Counted from the first letter of the stretch, positions 21,918 through 32,979 are shown. The stretch: 64,000 bases of DNA from Coix lacryma-jobi var. lacryma-jobi (GCA_009763385.1 CM019831.1:20920080-20984079); one strand, 5' to 3'. Notes: generated by a model not told the origin, from the letters alone. Numbers and translations are program-made.

Positions 21918-24900
21918 TTACTCAAACAACTGCGGGTAAGACTTTCTCAGATCCTCTTCTCTTTCCCAAGTTGCCTCTGCTTCTGAGTACCGATTCCACT
22001 GAACCTTGCACATCTTTATTACTCTGCTCCTGGTAACTCTTTCAGCTGTTTCTAAAATCTTCGTCGGATACTCATCATAAGTCAAATCTTCCTTAACTGT
22101 GAGCTCTTCCAACGGTATCTGCTCTTCAGGCACTCGTAGACACTTCTTCAATTGAGAAACATGAAACACATCATGCACTCCTGACAAGCTTTCAGGCAAC
22201 TCTAACTGATACGCCACTTCACCACGTCTTTCAAGAATCTTGAATGGTCCAATATACCTAGGTGCTAGCTTTCCTTTCTTATTGAACCTCTTCACACCTC
22301 TCATCGGTGACACCTTTAGGTAGACATAATCACCTACTGCAAAAGATAGATCTCGACGACGGTTGTTGGCATAACTCTTCTGTCGGGACTGAGCGGCTCT
22401 TAGGTTATCTCTGATTATTCTGACATGTTCCTCGGCATTCCGCAACACATCAGGTCCAAACACTTGACTTTCACCTGTCTGATCCCAGAACAACGGTGTT
22501 CCACACGATCTCCCATATAAAGCTTCAAACGGTGCCATCTTAAGACTCTCCTGATAGCTGTTGTTGTATGAGAACTCTGCATAACACAAATTCTTGTCCC
22601 AACTGGTGCCATACTGTAATGCACAAGCTCTCAACATGTCTTCTAGAATCTGATTTGTTCTTTCTGTCTGTCCATCAGTCTGTGGATGATAAGCAGTACT
22701 GAAGTTCAACCTTGTACCCAATGATCGATGTATCATCTGCCAAAAGTGAGAGGTGAACTGAGTACCACGATCTGACACAATCTTTCGGGGTACTCCATGC
22801 AAACATACTATCCGTTCCATATACAATTCTGCCAACCTAGCTCCCGTGTAGGTAGTTTTGACCGGTATAAAGTGAGCAACTTTGGTCAATCGATCTACTA
22901 CTACCCATATGGAGTCGTATCCTCTCTGAGTACGGGGCAACCCAACTATAAAGTCCATACCAACTTCTTCCCACTTCCATTCAGGTATCTTCATTGGTTG
23001 CAACAGACCGGCGGGTCTCTGATGTTCTGCTTTTACTCTTTGACAGGTATCACACAGAGCTACATACTCGGCTACATCTCTTTTCAGTCCATCCCACCAA
23101 TACTTTTTCTTTAGATCAAGGTACATCTTAGTGCTTCCCGGATGAATGGAATAAGCTGACTCATGCACTTCTCGCAGTATAGTCTTACGTATTTCCTTGA
23201 TTTTAGGTACACATAATCTATTCCCATGCCATAATGTACCATCATCATCTAACCGGAAACCTGATACTTTGCCAAGAACAATATTATCGGCTATCTGCTT
23301 TAACTTTTCATCTGACATCTGACCCTTACGTATCTCTTGCATCAATACTGGTTCAAGTTCTAACTCCATTCTGTTGATCACAATTCCCAAATTCAGATGT
23401 GCAAATTCAGCACACAACTCTTCTGGCATAGAAGCAATTCGGATCTCATTGACATGGCTTTTTCTGCTCAAGGCATCTGCTACAACATTAGCCTTCCCGG
23501 GATGGTAGTGTATTTCCAAATCATAAACCTTAATCAATTCCAACCATCTGCGCTGCCTCAAATTCAGATCAGACTGAGTGAAAATGTATTTCAAGCTCTT
23601 ATGATCGGTATAGATGTCTGTCTTGTGACCCACTAGATAGTGTCTCCAAATTTTCAATGCATGGACAACAGCCGCTAATTCTAAATCATGAGTGGGATAG
23701 TTCAGCTCATGCTTTCTCAACTGCCTCGATGCATATGCTACAACTCTGCCTTCTTGCATAAGAACACAACCCAAACCTTGACGAGATGCATCACAATAAA
23801 TAGAGAAATCCTTACTCAGATCTGGCAGAATTAACACTGGAGCTGTAGTCAGACGTTTCTTCAACTCCTCAAAATTAGCTTGACATTTATCGGACCAGAC
23901 AAACTTAGCATTCTTCTCTAGCAGAGCTGTCATTGGCTTAGCAAGTTTGGAGAATCCTTCAATGAACCTTCTATAGTAACCGGCCAATCCAAGGAAACTA
24001 CGAATCTCGGTCACATCTGTTGGTGGCTCCCAGTTCAATACATCTTCAACCTTGCCCGGATCTACTGAGATGCCTCCATTAGAGATAACATGTCCAAGGA
24101 AAGAAACTTCCTTCAACCAAAACTCACACTTGCTGCGCTTGGCATACAACTTGTGCTCTCTGAGTTTCTGTAGTACTAACCTCAGATGCTCAACATGATC
24201 CTCCTTGTTCTTAAAGTATACTAGAATATCATCAATAAACACAACAACGAACTTGTCAAGATATTCCATGAACACCTTGTTCATCAAATACATAAAGTAG
24301 GCAGGTGCATTGGTCAATCCAAATGACATGACTGTATACTCATACAACCCATACCTTGTAGTGAAAGCTGTCTTTGGAGTATCAGATGCTCGAATCTTCA
24401 ACTGATGGTAACCAGAACGCAGATCAATCTTAGAGAACACACATGCACCTTTAAGCTGGTCAAACAGATCATCAATCCTCGGCAACGGGTACTTGTTCTT
24501 AATGGTAACTTCATTAAGCGATCTATAGTCAACACACATCCGTTGACCACCATCCTTCTTGTCAACAAAGATAACAGGAGCTCCCCAAGGTGATGAACTA
24601 GGACGAATAAACCCTTTTTCTTGCAACTCTTTAATTTGTTTCTTAAGTTCATCTAATTCAGGTACTCCCATTCTATATGGTCTTTTAGCTATGGGTGCAG
24701 TTCCAGGTAAAAGTTCAATAATAAATTCAATGTCACGATCGGGTGGCATACCTGGCAGGTCATCGGGGAACACATCCAGGAACTCATCCACCACTAGATC
24801 TTCCGGAAAAACCTCTTCATTCATCTGGTTCACGGTTGCAGTCGGTGTTGGTTGTAGCACTACCTTCACACTGATTCTGTCTCCCTTAGCTGTGGTAACT

Positions 24901-26384
24901 GTCACAACTTTATCTTGACACTGTATATCTGTCTTACACCTCTTCATCCAGTCCATACCCAATATCAAATCAATGCCAGCTGTCCTCAGCACAATTGGGG
25001 ATACTGAGAAGTCTACCCCCCCTAGGGACACATCTATAGGCATACACTGCAGTGTAGCTTGCAATCCTCCACCCGGTGAGGTAACCATTATGGGGGTTTT
25101 CATGAGACTAACAGGTAGGTTATGCATTCTAACAAATGTATGTGATATGAAAGTATGTGATGCACCAGAATCGAAAAGAACTGTAGCGGGGATGGAGCTG
25201 ATATTGAACGTACCAAGCATAATTTCTGGCGCCTCCTGCACGGTCTCTGCAGACACGTGGTTCACCTTGCCTGAGTTAGGTGATGGATTCGATCGTCCCC
25301 TTTGATTGTTAGTCTGGTTCTGCGGAGTCTGCTGGTTCTGCTTCTTAGGGCAGTTGTAGGAGAGGTGACCAGCATCACCACAGACAAAACACTTGTTGGG
25401 AGTGTTAGGTGCACTATTCTTCATGGGGTTGTTGACAGGGGTTCCTTGGCGTTGAGCTTGATTGTTAGGCTGTTGTTGGGGGCGTTGATTATTACCCTGC
25501 TGCTGCTGCGGGTATGAAGGACGTTGTTGTCCCTGGTTGCGGTTCCACTGAGTAGTAGGTCCCTGGTACCTCTGCTGGTTGCCTGGTGCAAAGTTAGGAC
25601 GAGGGCGGTTGTTATTTCCAGAGGACTGACCTTGGAGCTTCCTTTTTCTAGCCTCCATCTCCTTGCGCTTGTTGTCAACCACTATAGCATGGTTGACTAG
25701 AGTCTGGTAGCTGGCATACTCATTGGACATAAGCTGCAGTGCCAGTCCGTCATTCAGACCCTTGAGAAAGCGACGCTGCTTGTCGGCATCCTGAGCAATA
25801 TCAGTGGGGGCATAGCGTGACAATTGAGCAAACTTGTCACGGTACTCAGCAACGGTCATGGCTCCTTGGCGCAGAGATCTAAACTCTTCCTGCTTCAATT
25901 CAATCAGACCAGCAGGAATGTGATACGCTTTGAAGTTGGTCTTGAATTCCTCAAAGGTGACAGGTGGGGCATTGTTGGCTTGACCGAACTGAAACGATTC
26001 CCACCAATCCAGAGCAGCTCCTTGCAACTGACCAGAAGCATAGAGCACCTTCTCCTGGTCATTGCATTGCGCGATGGTAAGCTGGCGTTCAATAGCACGA
26101 AGCCAGTCATCAGCCTCCAGGGGATCAGCGGCATGAGAGAACACTGGCGGGTGACCCTTCAAAAACTCACCCCTCTTGTCCCTCACTTGCATCGGTGGTG
26201 CTCCTCCAACTGGCTGATGCTGCATATGTTGCATCATAGTTTGCATAAATTGGGCTTGGATGCCCATCAACTGCTGAATGTCAACTGGGGGTGGTGGTGG
26301 CGGGTTAACAGGTGCTCCACGACCACGGCCACGTCCACGTCCACCTCCAACTCCACCTCCTCTGGCGGCCATCTGTGTTTCCAA
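21918..26384 (-). CDS. Gag-Pol polyprotein of the Tekay-like Ty3/gypsy retrotransposon (intact, 1488 aa)
   Basis: One uninterrupted frame. Order: glycine/arginine-rich start, Gag capsid domain (about 60-260), Q/N/P-rich linker, CCHC knuckle CFVCGDAGHLSYNC (about 331-344), aspartic protease LFDSGASHTFIS (about 404), reverse transcriptase with FIDDIL (about 718), RNase H (YCDASRQGLGCVL, about 855), integrase with the HHCC zinc site (HPGSTKMYLDLKKKYWW to CDTCQ, about 1080) and D-D-E residues (GMDFIVGL, SDRGTQF, TDGQTERTNQ, about 1145-1241). It ends in a chromodomain-like tail (VQWNRYSEAEATWE, about 1435-1488). The protein packages its RNA, copies it to DNA and inserts it; the chromodomain is thought to steer integration to heterochromatin. 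The alternative start MAARGG four codons downstream is equally possible. The intact frame and near-identical LTRs suggest it may still be active. Confidence 0.95.
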   Translation of the reverse strand: METQMAARGGGVGGGRGRGRGRGAPVNPPPPPPVDIQQLMGIQAQFMQTMMQHMQHQPVGGAPPMQVRDKRGEFLKGHPPVFSHAADPLEADDWLRAIERQLTIAQCNDQEKVLYASGQLQGAALDWWESFQFGQANNAPPVTFEEFKTNFKAYHIPAGLIELKQEEFRSLRQGAMTVAEYRDKFAQLSRYAPTDIAQDADKQRRFLKGLNDGLALQLMSNEYASYQTLVNHAIVVDNKRKEMEARKRKLQGQSSGNNNRPRPNFAPGNQQRYQGPTTQWNRNQGQQRPSYPQQQQGNNQRPQQQPNNQAQRQGTPVNNPMKNSAPNTPNKCFVCGDAGHLSYNCPKKQNQQTPQNQTNNQRGRSNPSPNSGKVNHVSAETVQEAPEIMLGTFNISSIPATVLFDSGASHTFISHTFVRMHNLPVSLMKTPIMVTSPGGGLQATLQCMPIDVSLGGVDFSVSPIVLRTAGIDLILGMDWMKRCKTDIQCQDKVVTVTTAKGDRISVKVVLQPTPTATVNQMNEEVFPEDLVVDEFLDVFPDDLPGMPPDRDIEFIIELLPGTAPIAKRPYRMGVPELDELKKQIKELQEKGFIRPSSSPWGAPVIFVDKKDGGQRMCVDYRSLNEVTIKNKYPLPRIDDLFDQLKGACVFSKIDLRSGYHQLKIRASDTPKTAFTTRYGLYEYTVMSFGLTNAPAYFMYLMNKVFMEYLDKFVVVFIDDILVYFKNKEDHVEHLRLVLQKLREHKLYAKRSKCEFWLKEVSFLGHVISNGGISVDPGKVEDVLNWEPPTDVTEIRSFLGLAGYYRRFIEGFSKLAKPMTALLEKNAKFVWSDKCQANFEELKKRLTTAPVLILPDLSKDFSIYCDASRQGLGCVLMQEGRVVAYASRQLRKHELNYPTHDLELAAVVHALKIWRHYLVGHKTDIYTDHKSLKYIFTQSDLNLRQRRWLELIKVYDLEIHYHPGKANVVADALSRKSHVNEIRIASMPEELCAEFAHLNLGIVINRMELELEPVLMQEIRKGQMSDEKLKQIADNIVLGKVSGFRLDDDGTLWHGNRLCVPKIKEIRKTILREVHESAYSIHPGSTKMYLDLKKKYWWDGLKRDVAEYVALCDTCQRVKAEHQRPAGLLQPMKIPEWKWEEVGMDFIVGLPRTQRGYDSIWVVVDRLTKVAHFIPVKTTYTGARLAELYMERIVCLHGVPRKIVSDRGTQFTSHFWQMIHRSLGTRLNFSTAYHPQTDGQTERTNQILEDMLRACALQYGTSWDKNLCYAEFSYNNSYQESLKMAPFEALYGRSCGTPLFWDQTGESQVFGPDVLRNAEEHVRIIRDNLRAAQSRQKSYANNRRRDLSFAVGDYVYLKVSPMRGVKRFNKKGKLAPRYIGPFKILERRGEVAYQLELPESLSGVHDVFHVSQLKKCLRVPEEQIPLEELTVKEDLTYDEYPTKILETAERVTRSRVIKMCKVQWNRYSEAEATWEREEDLRKSYPQLFE

Positions 26385-27056
26385 ACAGGGATCAAGGTTA
26401 GTGAACTTTTTAAGAAAAGATCACTTATATGAGAGGAAACAGGAGATCTGAAAATTTCTGGGCGAGATCCGGTAACAGCAGTACAGAAAAACAGTCATAT
26501 ACGGAGTTCCAGAAATCCAAACAGGGCGTGTGATACACGGTTGGAAAGATAACGAGATTATCTACAACTTTTATTTAAGTGACTTTCCCAGATTCTGTCG
26601 TTAAGTTAGTTAAAAACAGAGAACAAACAGATCTGTCCAGAGCTCAAAACTGCGCAGAAACTCTAACTTGAAACAGCCATATCTCACAAACCATAACAGC
26701 TATTGAAGTGATTCCAGAGGCATTGGTTAGATATAGGAGTCTATTTTCCATCATAAAATTTTCAGCCATGTTGCACGATCAGAACTTGAGATATAACCAA
26801 AAGATCACAGGTTGTTCCAGAAAACAGCATAGGACAAGATGTAACTAACCCTCTTATTATTCATGAACGTTATGTCTAACTATGAGATTTGTAGACAAGC
26901 CCACAATATCTCAACACTCATTACAAAGAACCAAATCACACATAAGCATAATGATAATCCAACTCACACATAAAGAAGCACACTAGCACAAAGTTTAACT
27001 AGACTCGACAAAACGCTTACTAAAATCGTCTTATTACATAGAAGGGTGACCTATGC
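26385..27056. other. Leader region between the extra ORF and gag of the Tekay-like element
   Basis: A 5' untranslated or intron-like segment in element sense. I see no coding frame. It is moderately AT-rich with no conspicuous repeats. Confidence 0.6.
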
Positions 27057-27491
27057 CTATTTGTAGAGCGGTTCGCGGAGCCTCTTGTACATAGGGGGTT
27101 GATTGAGAAGTTCCAAGAGCCCATCAATGGTGCTATAGCATCTTTTGAGATCTTTTCCCAGGGACATCACCTCCTTTTCCAAGTCCGCGTTAGACCTTTC
27201 CCTGTCAAGGAGAAAATCTCGTGTGGCCTTCTCGGTTGGAGTTGCATTGGGGTCTTCTACCATAGCCTCCTTATTCTCACTGTTCCAATAGGGCAGATAG
27301 CGGTATGCATCATCCCTCATGTCTTCAATGCGACGACCCCGGAATGCTTTGTAGGCTTCAACCGCCACGGCTTCCAAGGCTGACGCTAGAGTGGACCGAC
27401 GAGCCATGTGGCCAATCACCATCTCATGCGGAACGGGGTTGCCTGCCCTCCTGCGTCCACTGACGGTCCTACGGGTGATACGACGAGCCAT
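27057..27491 (-). CDS. Leader ORF upstream of gag in the Tekay-like element (144 aa, unknown function)
   Basis: An uninterrupted sense-strand frame between the primer site and gag. It has a basic start (MARRITRRTVSGRRR), a central EAVAVEAYKAFRGRRIEDMR stretch and a C-terminal predicted coiled coil (FLLDRERSNADLEKEVMSL to LLELLNQPP). I recognise no domain. Additional ORFs before gag have been described in some plant gypsy elements. Its preservation in a recently inserted copy fits a real gene, but it could be a chance frame in a long leader. Possible roles (RNA binding through the basic end, multimerisation through the coil) are inference. Confidence 0.6.
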   Translation of the reverse strand: MARRITRRTVSGRRRAGNPVPHEMVIGHMARRSTLASALEAVAVEAYKAFRGRRIEDMRDDAYRYLPYWNSENKEAMVEDPNATPTEKATRDFLLDRERSNADLEKEVMSLGKDLKRCYSTIDGLLELLNQPPMYKRLREPLYK

Positions 27492-27669
27492 CTATGGAAT
27501 AGACCAAGAGATAGATACAATAGAATCAATATATTTGTGTAATAGAGCAAGTAAAGAGAAGCATATAGTTTTGATAAATTAACAAGGCTAAGATAAATAG
27601 CAAGAATTGAGAAGCAAAGACCACTAAAACGACCGTAACTAACTAGGCTTGCGTCCTACAGTCAACATA

Positions 27670-27681
27670 GTTCCGATACCA
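27670..27681 (-). other. Primer binding site of the Tekay-like element
   Basis: The minus strand reads TGGTATCGGAAC three bases after the 5' LTR. It matches the initiator-methionine tRNA 3' end in most positions and primes minus-strand synthesis. Confidence 0.8.
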
Positions 27682-27684
27682 ATT

Positions 27685-30600
27685 TGTCACACCCAATTTT
27701 AAGAACAAAATTGAATGCAATAACTCATGTGTGCCCAGAGATCAATCACACACATAAGCCACAAATTTAAGAAGTACCATCACATATGTTTATTACATAA
27801 CGAATAATATTCAAAGTCTTAACATAGCAGCGGATAAATAAAGTATCTCTCGCGGTAGCTCCATCACAGGGAAGATGACTGGTTGACAGCAAGTCTAGAA
27901 CTCTTCAGGGAAGTCGTCATTACCATAGCAATCTGTTACCCATCCGGGATTTTTATCCAAGTAGAAAGAAAATAAACAAGCATAAGTACATCTCGTACTT
28001 AACAAGTGTAACATGGGGTTCATGAGACTCAAAAAGGCTGACACTGGTTAAACTGCAGTAGCTTTTATTTGGCAACATTTTAACATTAAGGTGAACATAT
28101 ATGAAGGCTTAAAACCCAACCCACATGATCATAATAATTGAAACATAGCAATAAGGTAAACAACATGAGCAACATAGATAAACAACATATAACAACTAAT
28201 CTGTGAGTTTTCCGGGCCGCTCATATCCGTGAGCACGGCTGTTATAACAGTTTTACACTCTGCAGAGGTTGTACACTTTACCCGATGAGTCGTGATATCC
28301 AGATGCCCGGGTTAATTACTCCCATAACACTTCCGAGGTGAGTGGGCAGGATACACGCAAAGCCTTTCAAAGGTTCGTCTAACAAGTTAGGGCCGCTAGT
28401 TCTTAAGGCAAGGGGATGTAGAGCCCTCCTTCCAGGTGGCACAAAAACACGCAGCCTATACTCACGTGGACAGAAGCCGCACTATACCCGTCTCGGCAAG
28501 ATCCAACGCGCCTATACAGGTGTCCACTAACAAGCTAGAAAAGGTCCTTATACTGAGCTAAGGTCAGAGCCATATAACCCTCATGGTTGCACTGCATGTC
28601 CCAGCTTTTGCTGACAGGAGGTCCTAAACCATGTTGCTAAAAAGATCAAATTTTATTCACCATTATTAGATCATGTTTGGTTTAAGTAAAGCTCGAGCAA
28701 AACTCTACCCATATGCATAGCATCCCAAGGTTAACAAGGTAACGGGTCAAAAGTCTAGGATAAACTAGATAGGAGGTCAAAATTAGACACATGCATATGA
28801 ATTTAGATGTTTCATGGTGAATAGGTCAACAAGGATGATCCCATGCTATACTTGCCTGATTCAGAGTACTCTGGTTGCTCTTGGTTGTCGTAGAAGGGTT
28901 CCTGATCACCAGCGTATGTCTCACCGTCTATACCCGATTATCACATCAACACACAATCAACGGGACAACAATCATGCAAGACAAACAAGCTATAATTAGA
29001 ACATTACACCAATCAGCAAGAAAATAATATAGAAAGTTTGAAAACAGAAACTACGATCCAACACGATCACATAAACGCGAAGATCACGAAAAACGGAATT
29101 ATAACGTGAAAGTTATGAGCTAAACAAGTTACAAAACCTTAATTAGTAGATTAAATCTAACTCAAATTTTAATTACTGAAAGCAGTAGATATTTTCATAC
29201 AGATAGATAGATCTTTTCAAAACGAATCTAACGCAACTTGAACGGACTAAAACGGACTAAAAACGTAGAAATTATAAGCATTTGAAATCAGTGGCAAAAC
29301 TGTAAATAAACTGAAATTGAATTTGTATTTAAAATCGATTTAAACAAATCTGCGGATTGGATGGACTGCGCCTCAAATAAGACAAAGCGCAGGGGCTCAA
29401 ACGGAAGAATTCGCAGACTCAATGAACAGGGCCATTGGGACCGCGGGTTTAGACCTAAATATTTGGGGGACTCTTTAGCAAAGGTGACAGACGAAGGGGT
29501 ATCGAGCGATTCCGAGCGCTAGATCCAGAATGGACGGCTCGGATTAGATCAGGGTGAGACCGGCGGCGCTTTCGCCGGGGAGAAAGAAGGACGCGGCGGC
29601 TCCATGGCCGGAAGGCGGCGGCGCGGCTCGGGATTGCGCTACAGAGCGGTAGAGACCTCGGGAAAAGATCCAATCGAAAGAGAAACTCAACGCGAACTCA
29701 CCAGAGGTGTTAAAGGCGTCGGGGAGGTCTCGGTGACGGCGGATTGCACAGTTTGGCGGACGGCGGCCTCTGCAGAGCGACGGCGAGCGATTAGGGGATC
29801 AAAACAAGGGGGAAAAAGAGGGAAATCTACTCGGTTAACTTCGAAAGATCAAGGGAAAACTCGAGATACCACTTACGAGCTCTGAAACTCGATGAATCGC
29901 CGGGTTGTTGGCGGCGGAAAGCTTGCGGGCGGCGGAGCTTGCGATTGCAGCGACTTAGGGCACGAGAACTCGAGCTAGATGCGTGGGGAGAGGCGGCGGT
30001 TGCTCGGGGTTTTATAGGAGGGCTTGATATGGCAAGAAGCGATCGGCAAGGACTCGGGTCGGAGTCGGGCTCGATTCAAGTGTCCGCCATGGACACGAGC
30101 AGGGAGGGTGAGGACACTGACAGGCGGGGCATGCTTTGTCAGCGAGTGCGGGCGCGGGAGCGGCGACCCTCGGGCGAGACGGAAGCGGCGACGCGCACGC
30201 GAGGCTGGACCCTCGGGCGAGACGGAAACGGCTACGCGCACGCGAGGCTGGACCCTCGGGCGAGACGGAAACGGCTACGCGCACGCGAATGCAGCGCCGA
30301 GGCTGGACCCTCGGCTCGGCGCGGGGCTGCGGCGCTGCGCAGGGGCTGCTGGGCCGGGCGGCGGCCCACGCGAGCGACGAAGAGAGAGGGGAGAGGGGAG
30401 AGCAGGCCGACGGGAACGGGCCAGCAATCTGCTCCGGGCCAAAAGCCAAGGAAGAAAGGGAGGGAGAAGGAAAAATGGTTTTCCATTTTCAGAAGTTGAT
30501 TTCAAAAGCCAAATTGAAATCCATTTGAATTCAAACCAGTTTTGAGGAAAACCAATCATCACAAAATAAAATATGCACCAGCATGTATGCATCATCATGG

Positions 30601-30726
30601 TCTTTGGCCTAGAATTTATTTTAGCTTTTGCAAATAATTTATTAACTAAGTTTTATGCAACACACAAAATGCATAATTAAATCATATTGCCTATTTCAAA
30701 TCGATGCAAATTTTTGGGATGTTACA
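27685..30726 (-). repeat. 5' LTR (in element sense) of the Tekay-like element
   Basis: Same length (3042 bp) as the partner LTR. It is the transcribing LTR for this element, ending (element sense) at 27685 next to the primer site. Sampled differences from the partner include single changes near 27764, 27939, 28282, 28553 and 29560. Confidence 0.95.
30009..30018 (-). promoter_or_regulatory. TATA box of the Tekay-like 5' LTR
   Basis: The minus strand reads CCTATAAAACCCC about 0.7 kb into the LTR. Transcription would start around 29985 and leave a very long R-U5 of about 2.3 kb. Confidence 0.6.
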
Positions 30727-30731
30727 TTCAG
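30727..30731 (+). repeat. Target-site duplication TTCAG (right)
   Basis: Matches 18825-18829 exactly. Confidence 0.95.
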
Positions 30732-30986
30732 GCCATGTTTAGCACTGTGTATGAAAAAAGACGTAGTGTGGCTAGGCAAATCTTCATAACATATAGGAAT
30801 TGGAGGCAAAAGGAAATTAGTACCTAGCGTGGACAAGAGTTAAAGTACCACGCGTTTTGTTGAAGTTGGATAAATGGAGTTTGACCGTACTGTGGTAACA
30901 CTTTAGAAGGATGTTAGTTTTTCCTTCTGGGTCTTACATCCACATTAATGCACTGTAAAACCATTAGGCTCTGTGTATCTTGTAAC
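30732..30986 (+). other. Third, partial unit of the duplicated TATA-bearing sequence
   Basis: It begins GCCATGTTTAGCAC and resembles 17340-17470 (a GTGTAT...AAA block, CATAGGAATTRGAG, GGAATTA). It was contiguous with 18829 before the retrotransposon inserted. No gene is visible. Confidence 0.6.
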
Positions 30987-31706
30987 ATGCACTACTGGAC
31001 TCCGGTTCTTTGCCGAGGCAAAGGCCCAAAAACCCTCGGCAAAGAGCTCTCTGTAGATTTTGAGTCGGGGAAGAGAGTCTTTGCCGAGGGTCCTTTATCA
31101 GACACTCCACAAAGCCTTTGTCGAGTGTCATGGCCCTCGACAAAGATAAAAATGAAAAAAAAACCAAAAATAATAGAATTTTTTTAAAACAATTGGAGGA
31201 GGAACCTACTAGCAGCACCTACCAGACCCTATGGCCATTGCCTTTTTTCTAGAATTTTAGCACACATTTTAACAAACTTTATGGCAACGGGGATTCGAAC
31301 TCGAGACCTCTCTCTCGCGCAGTTTCTACATTAATTACTACACTATACGAGTGCCCGAGTGCACTACAGCAGAATCGCTCTTTGCCGAGTGCTGGCAGCA
31401 CTCGGCAAAGAGCCTTTTGCACTCAGCGAAGGCTTCGCCGAGTGCCGCACTCGGCGAAGGGCACTCGGCGAAGAATTTCACGGCAAAGGTTTCTTTGCCG
31501 AGTGCCAAATATCGGGCACTCGGCGAAGGCTTTGCCGAGTGCTGACATATTTGGCACTCGGCAAAGAAAAAATAAAAAAACCCCAAAAAAATAGGGAAAA
31601 TTTTTTATTTAATTGGAGGAGGGGCCCACTGGGCAACGCCCACTTGTCGCCCTCGAAATCGCAAGTTCTACTATTTTTCACACAATTTTCTCTCACGCAG
31701 TCAGCA

Positions 31707-31760
31707 GGATTCGAACTCATGACCTCTCGTTCGCGCGAAGCCTCCTCTACCACTGCACTA
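31707..31760 (-). other. tRNA-like module (A and B boxes) in the nested CACTA
   Basis: On the minus strand, box A TAGTGCAGTGG (31760-31750) and box B GAGTTCGAATCC (31718-31707) are spaced about as in a tRNA gene. No full cloverleaf or anticodon arm is evident, so this is not a working tRNA gene. It resembles the internal RNA polymerase III promoter of tRNA-derived SINEs. The same module is at 44938-44991. Confidence 0.55.
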
Positions 31761-31819
31761 CACACTCATATACGTTCCACTTCCGTTTCGATTACCCATA
31801 TATTATACTAAACCATGTG

Positions 31820-32450
31820 TAACTTGCTTATTTGAGGCTCTAAACGAATTCAAATCAAAAAGTTGTAAACTACAAAGTTTTCTAACTTTTCAAGATCTAT
31901 AACTTTTATTTTGGTAGTTTTTCCATACGAGGTCGTTTATAAAAATTTGAATTTCAAATTTTACAATTTGAAACGTAGTTTTCGTTGACAAGATGATTTC
32001 AAATCAAAAAGTTGTCAACACCAAAGTTTCATAACTTTTTTGAGATCTACAACTTTCATTTTGGTCATTTCTCCATATGAGGTATTTTGAAAAATTGGAA
32101 TTTTAAAATTTTCAAATTTGACGCAGTTTTGCATAACTAGATGACTTCCAATTAAAAAGTTATCAACTACAAACTTTCATAACTTGTCAAGATCTATAAA
32201 GTTTATTTTGGTTGTTTGACTATTTGTGCATCCGACATTGTGGTTCTAATATTATTCATAAACATTATATATCGCTCTTGTAGTTTTATAAACTACCGGA
32301 GAGATATATAAGATTTGTGAACGAATTTATTTTAAGTTTGTCAAATGAAAAAATCACCAAAACAAAAATTGTTCATCTTGATAAGTTAACCAACTTTGTA
32401 GTTAAAAACTTTTTCATTTGGATTAATTTACTGCTTCAAAATGTAATTTA
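31820..32450. repeat. Internal imperfect repeats of the nested CACTA
   Basis: Three to four diverged copies of a roughly 130-bp unit with phrases AAATCAAAAAGTTGT, AACTACAAAGTTT and GATCTATAACTTTTATTTTGGT. No coding capacity. The same arrangement occurs inverted at 44270-44870. Confidence 0.7.
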
Positions 32451-32979
32451 AAAACTGGCTTTGTCGAGTGTAAAAAAAAACACTAGGCAAAGAGCTCTTT
32501 GCCGAGTGTCACGTGGCTGGCAGTCGGCATAGGCACCTCTTTGCCGAGTGCCAGCCACGTGGCACTCGGCAAAGAACCGCCCACGTGGCACAGTTCGGGG
32601 CCACATTCTTTGTCGAGTGCCACGTGGCTGGCACTCGGCAAAGGCACCTCTTTGCCGAGTGCCAGCCACGTGGCACTCGGCAAAGAACCGCCCACGTGGC
32701 ACAATTCGGGGCCACATGCTTTGCCGAGTGCCACGTGGCCGGCACTCGGCAAAGAGGCTCTTTGCCGAGTGCCGGCCACGTGGCACTCGGCAAAGCATGC
32801 TTTGCCTTGTGTTTGCGCTTTGCCGAGTGCCACGTGGCCGGCACTCGGCAAAGAGGCTCTTTGCCCAGTGCCCGAAATTTGGCACTCGGCAAAGCCACAG
32901 ACACTCGGCAAAGATTGATTTTCCCATAGTGGTGCCTGAGATGTAGCCCTCGGCAAAGAGAGCATTTCCAGTAGTGATG

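Larger units (their letters stand above)
18830..30726 (-). mobile_element. Complete young Ty3/gypsy chromovirus-type retrotransposon (Tekay/Del-like)
   Basis: An 11.9-kb element with two LTRs of 3042 bp each (18830-21871 and 27685-30726), TG...CA ends, a TTCAG target duplication, primer site, polypurine tract, an intact gag-pol frame and an additional leader ORF, all on the minus strand. By eye the LTRs differ at about 13 positions, mostly transitions, so insertion is recent. The long LTRs and a C-terminal chromodomain-like region point to the Tekay/Del clade. It interrupts the tandem TATA-bearing units. Confidence 0.95.
31362..32931 (+). mobile_element. Nested non-autonomous CACTA with TTTGCCGAGTGCC repeats
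   Basis: It starts CACTACAGCAGAATC (31362) and ends GATTTTCCCATAGTG (32931), with GTG duplicated on both sides (31359-31361, 32932-32934). It has subterminal arrays at 31378-31567 and 32459-32915, an AT-rich middle and no transposase. An inverted, closely related copy lies at 43867-45337. ORFs inside the arrays arise from the repeats themselves. Confidence 0.92.
30990..32976 (+). mobile_element. Outer small CACTA element with TTTGCCGAGG-type subterminal repeats, carrying a nested CACTA
   Basis: It starts CACTACTGGACTCCGG at 30990 and ends TTTCCAGTAGTG at 32976. Both sides are flanked by ATG (30987-30989 and 32977-32979), a perfect 3-bp target duplication. Without the nested copy it is only about 414 bp, so it is non-autonomous. 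It has TTTGCCGAGG/CCTCGGCAAAG repeats at both ends and a tRNA-like box B/A module at about 31289-31350 on the minus strand. Confidence 0.88.

Noticed and set aside
31289..31350. Functional tRNA gene
   Set aside because: Only box A/B similarity; no acceptor stem or anticodon arm can be drawn. Same for 31707-31760, 33449-33500 and 44938-44991.
32459..32915. CRISPR-like regular repeats
   Set aside because: Spacers are not unique, repeats are inverted pairs, and they lie beside CACTA termini in eukaryotic DNA.
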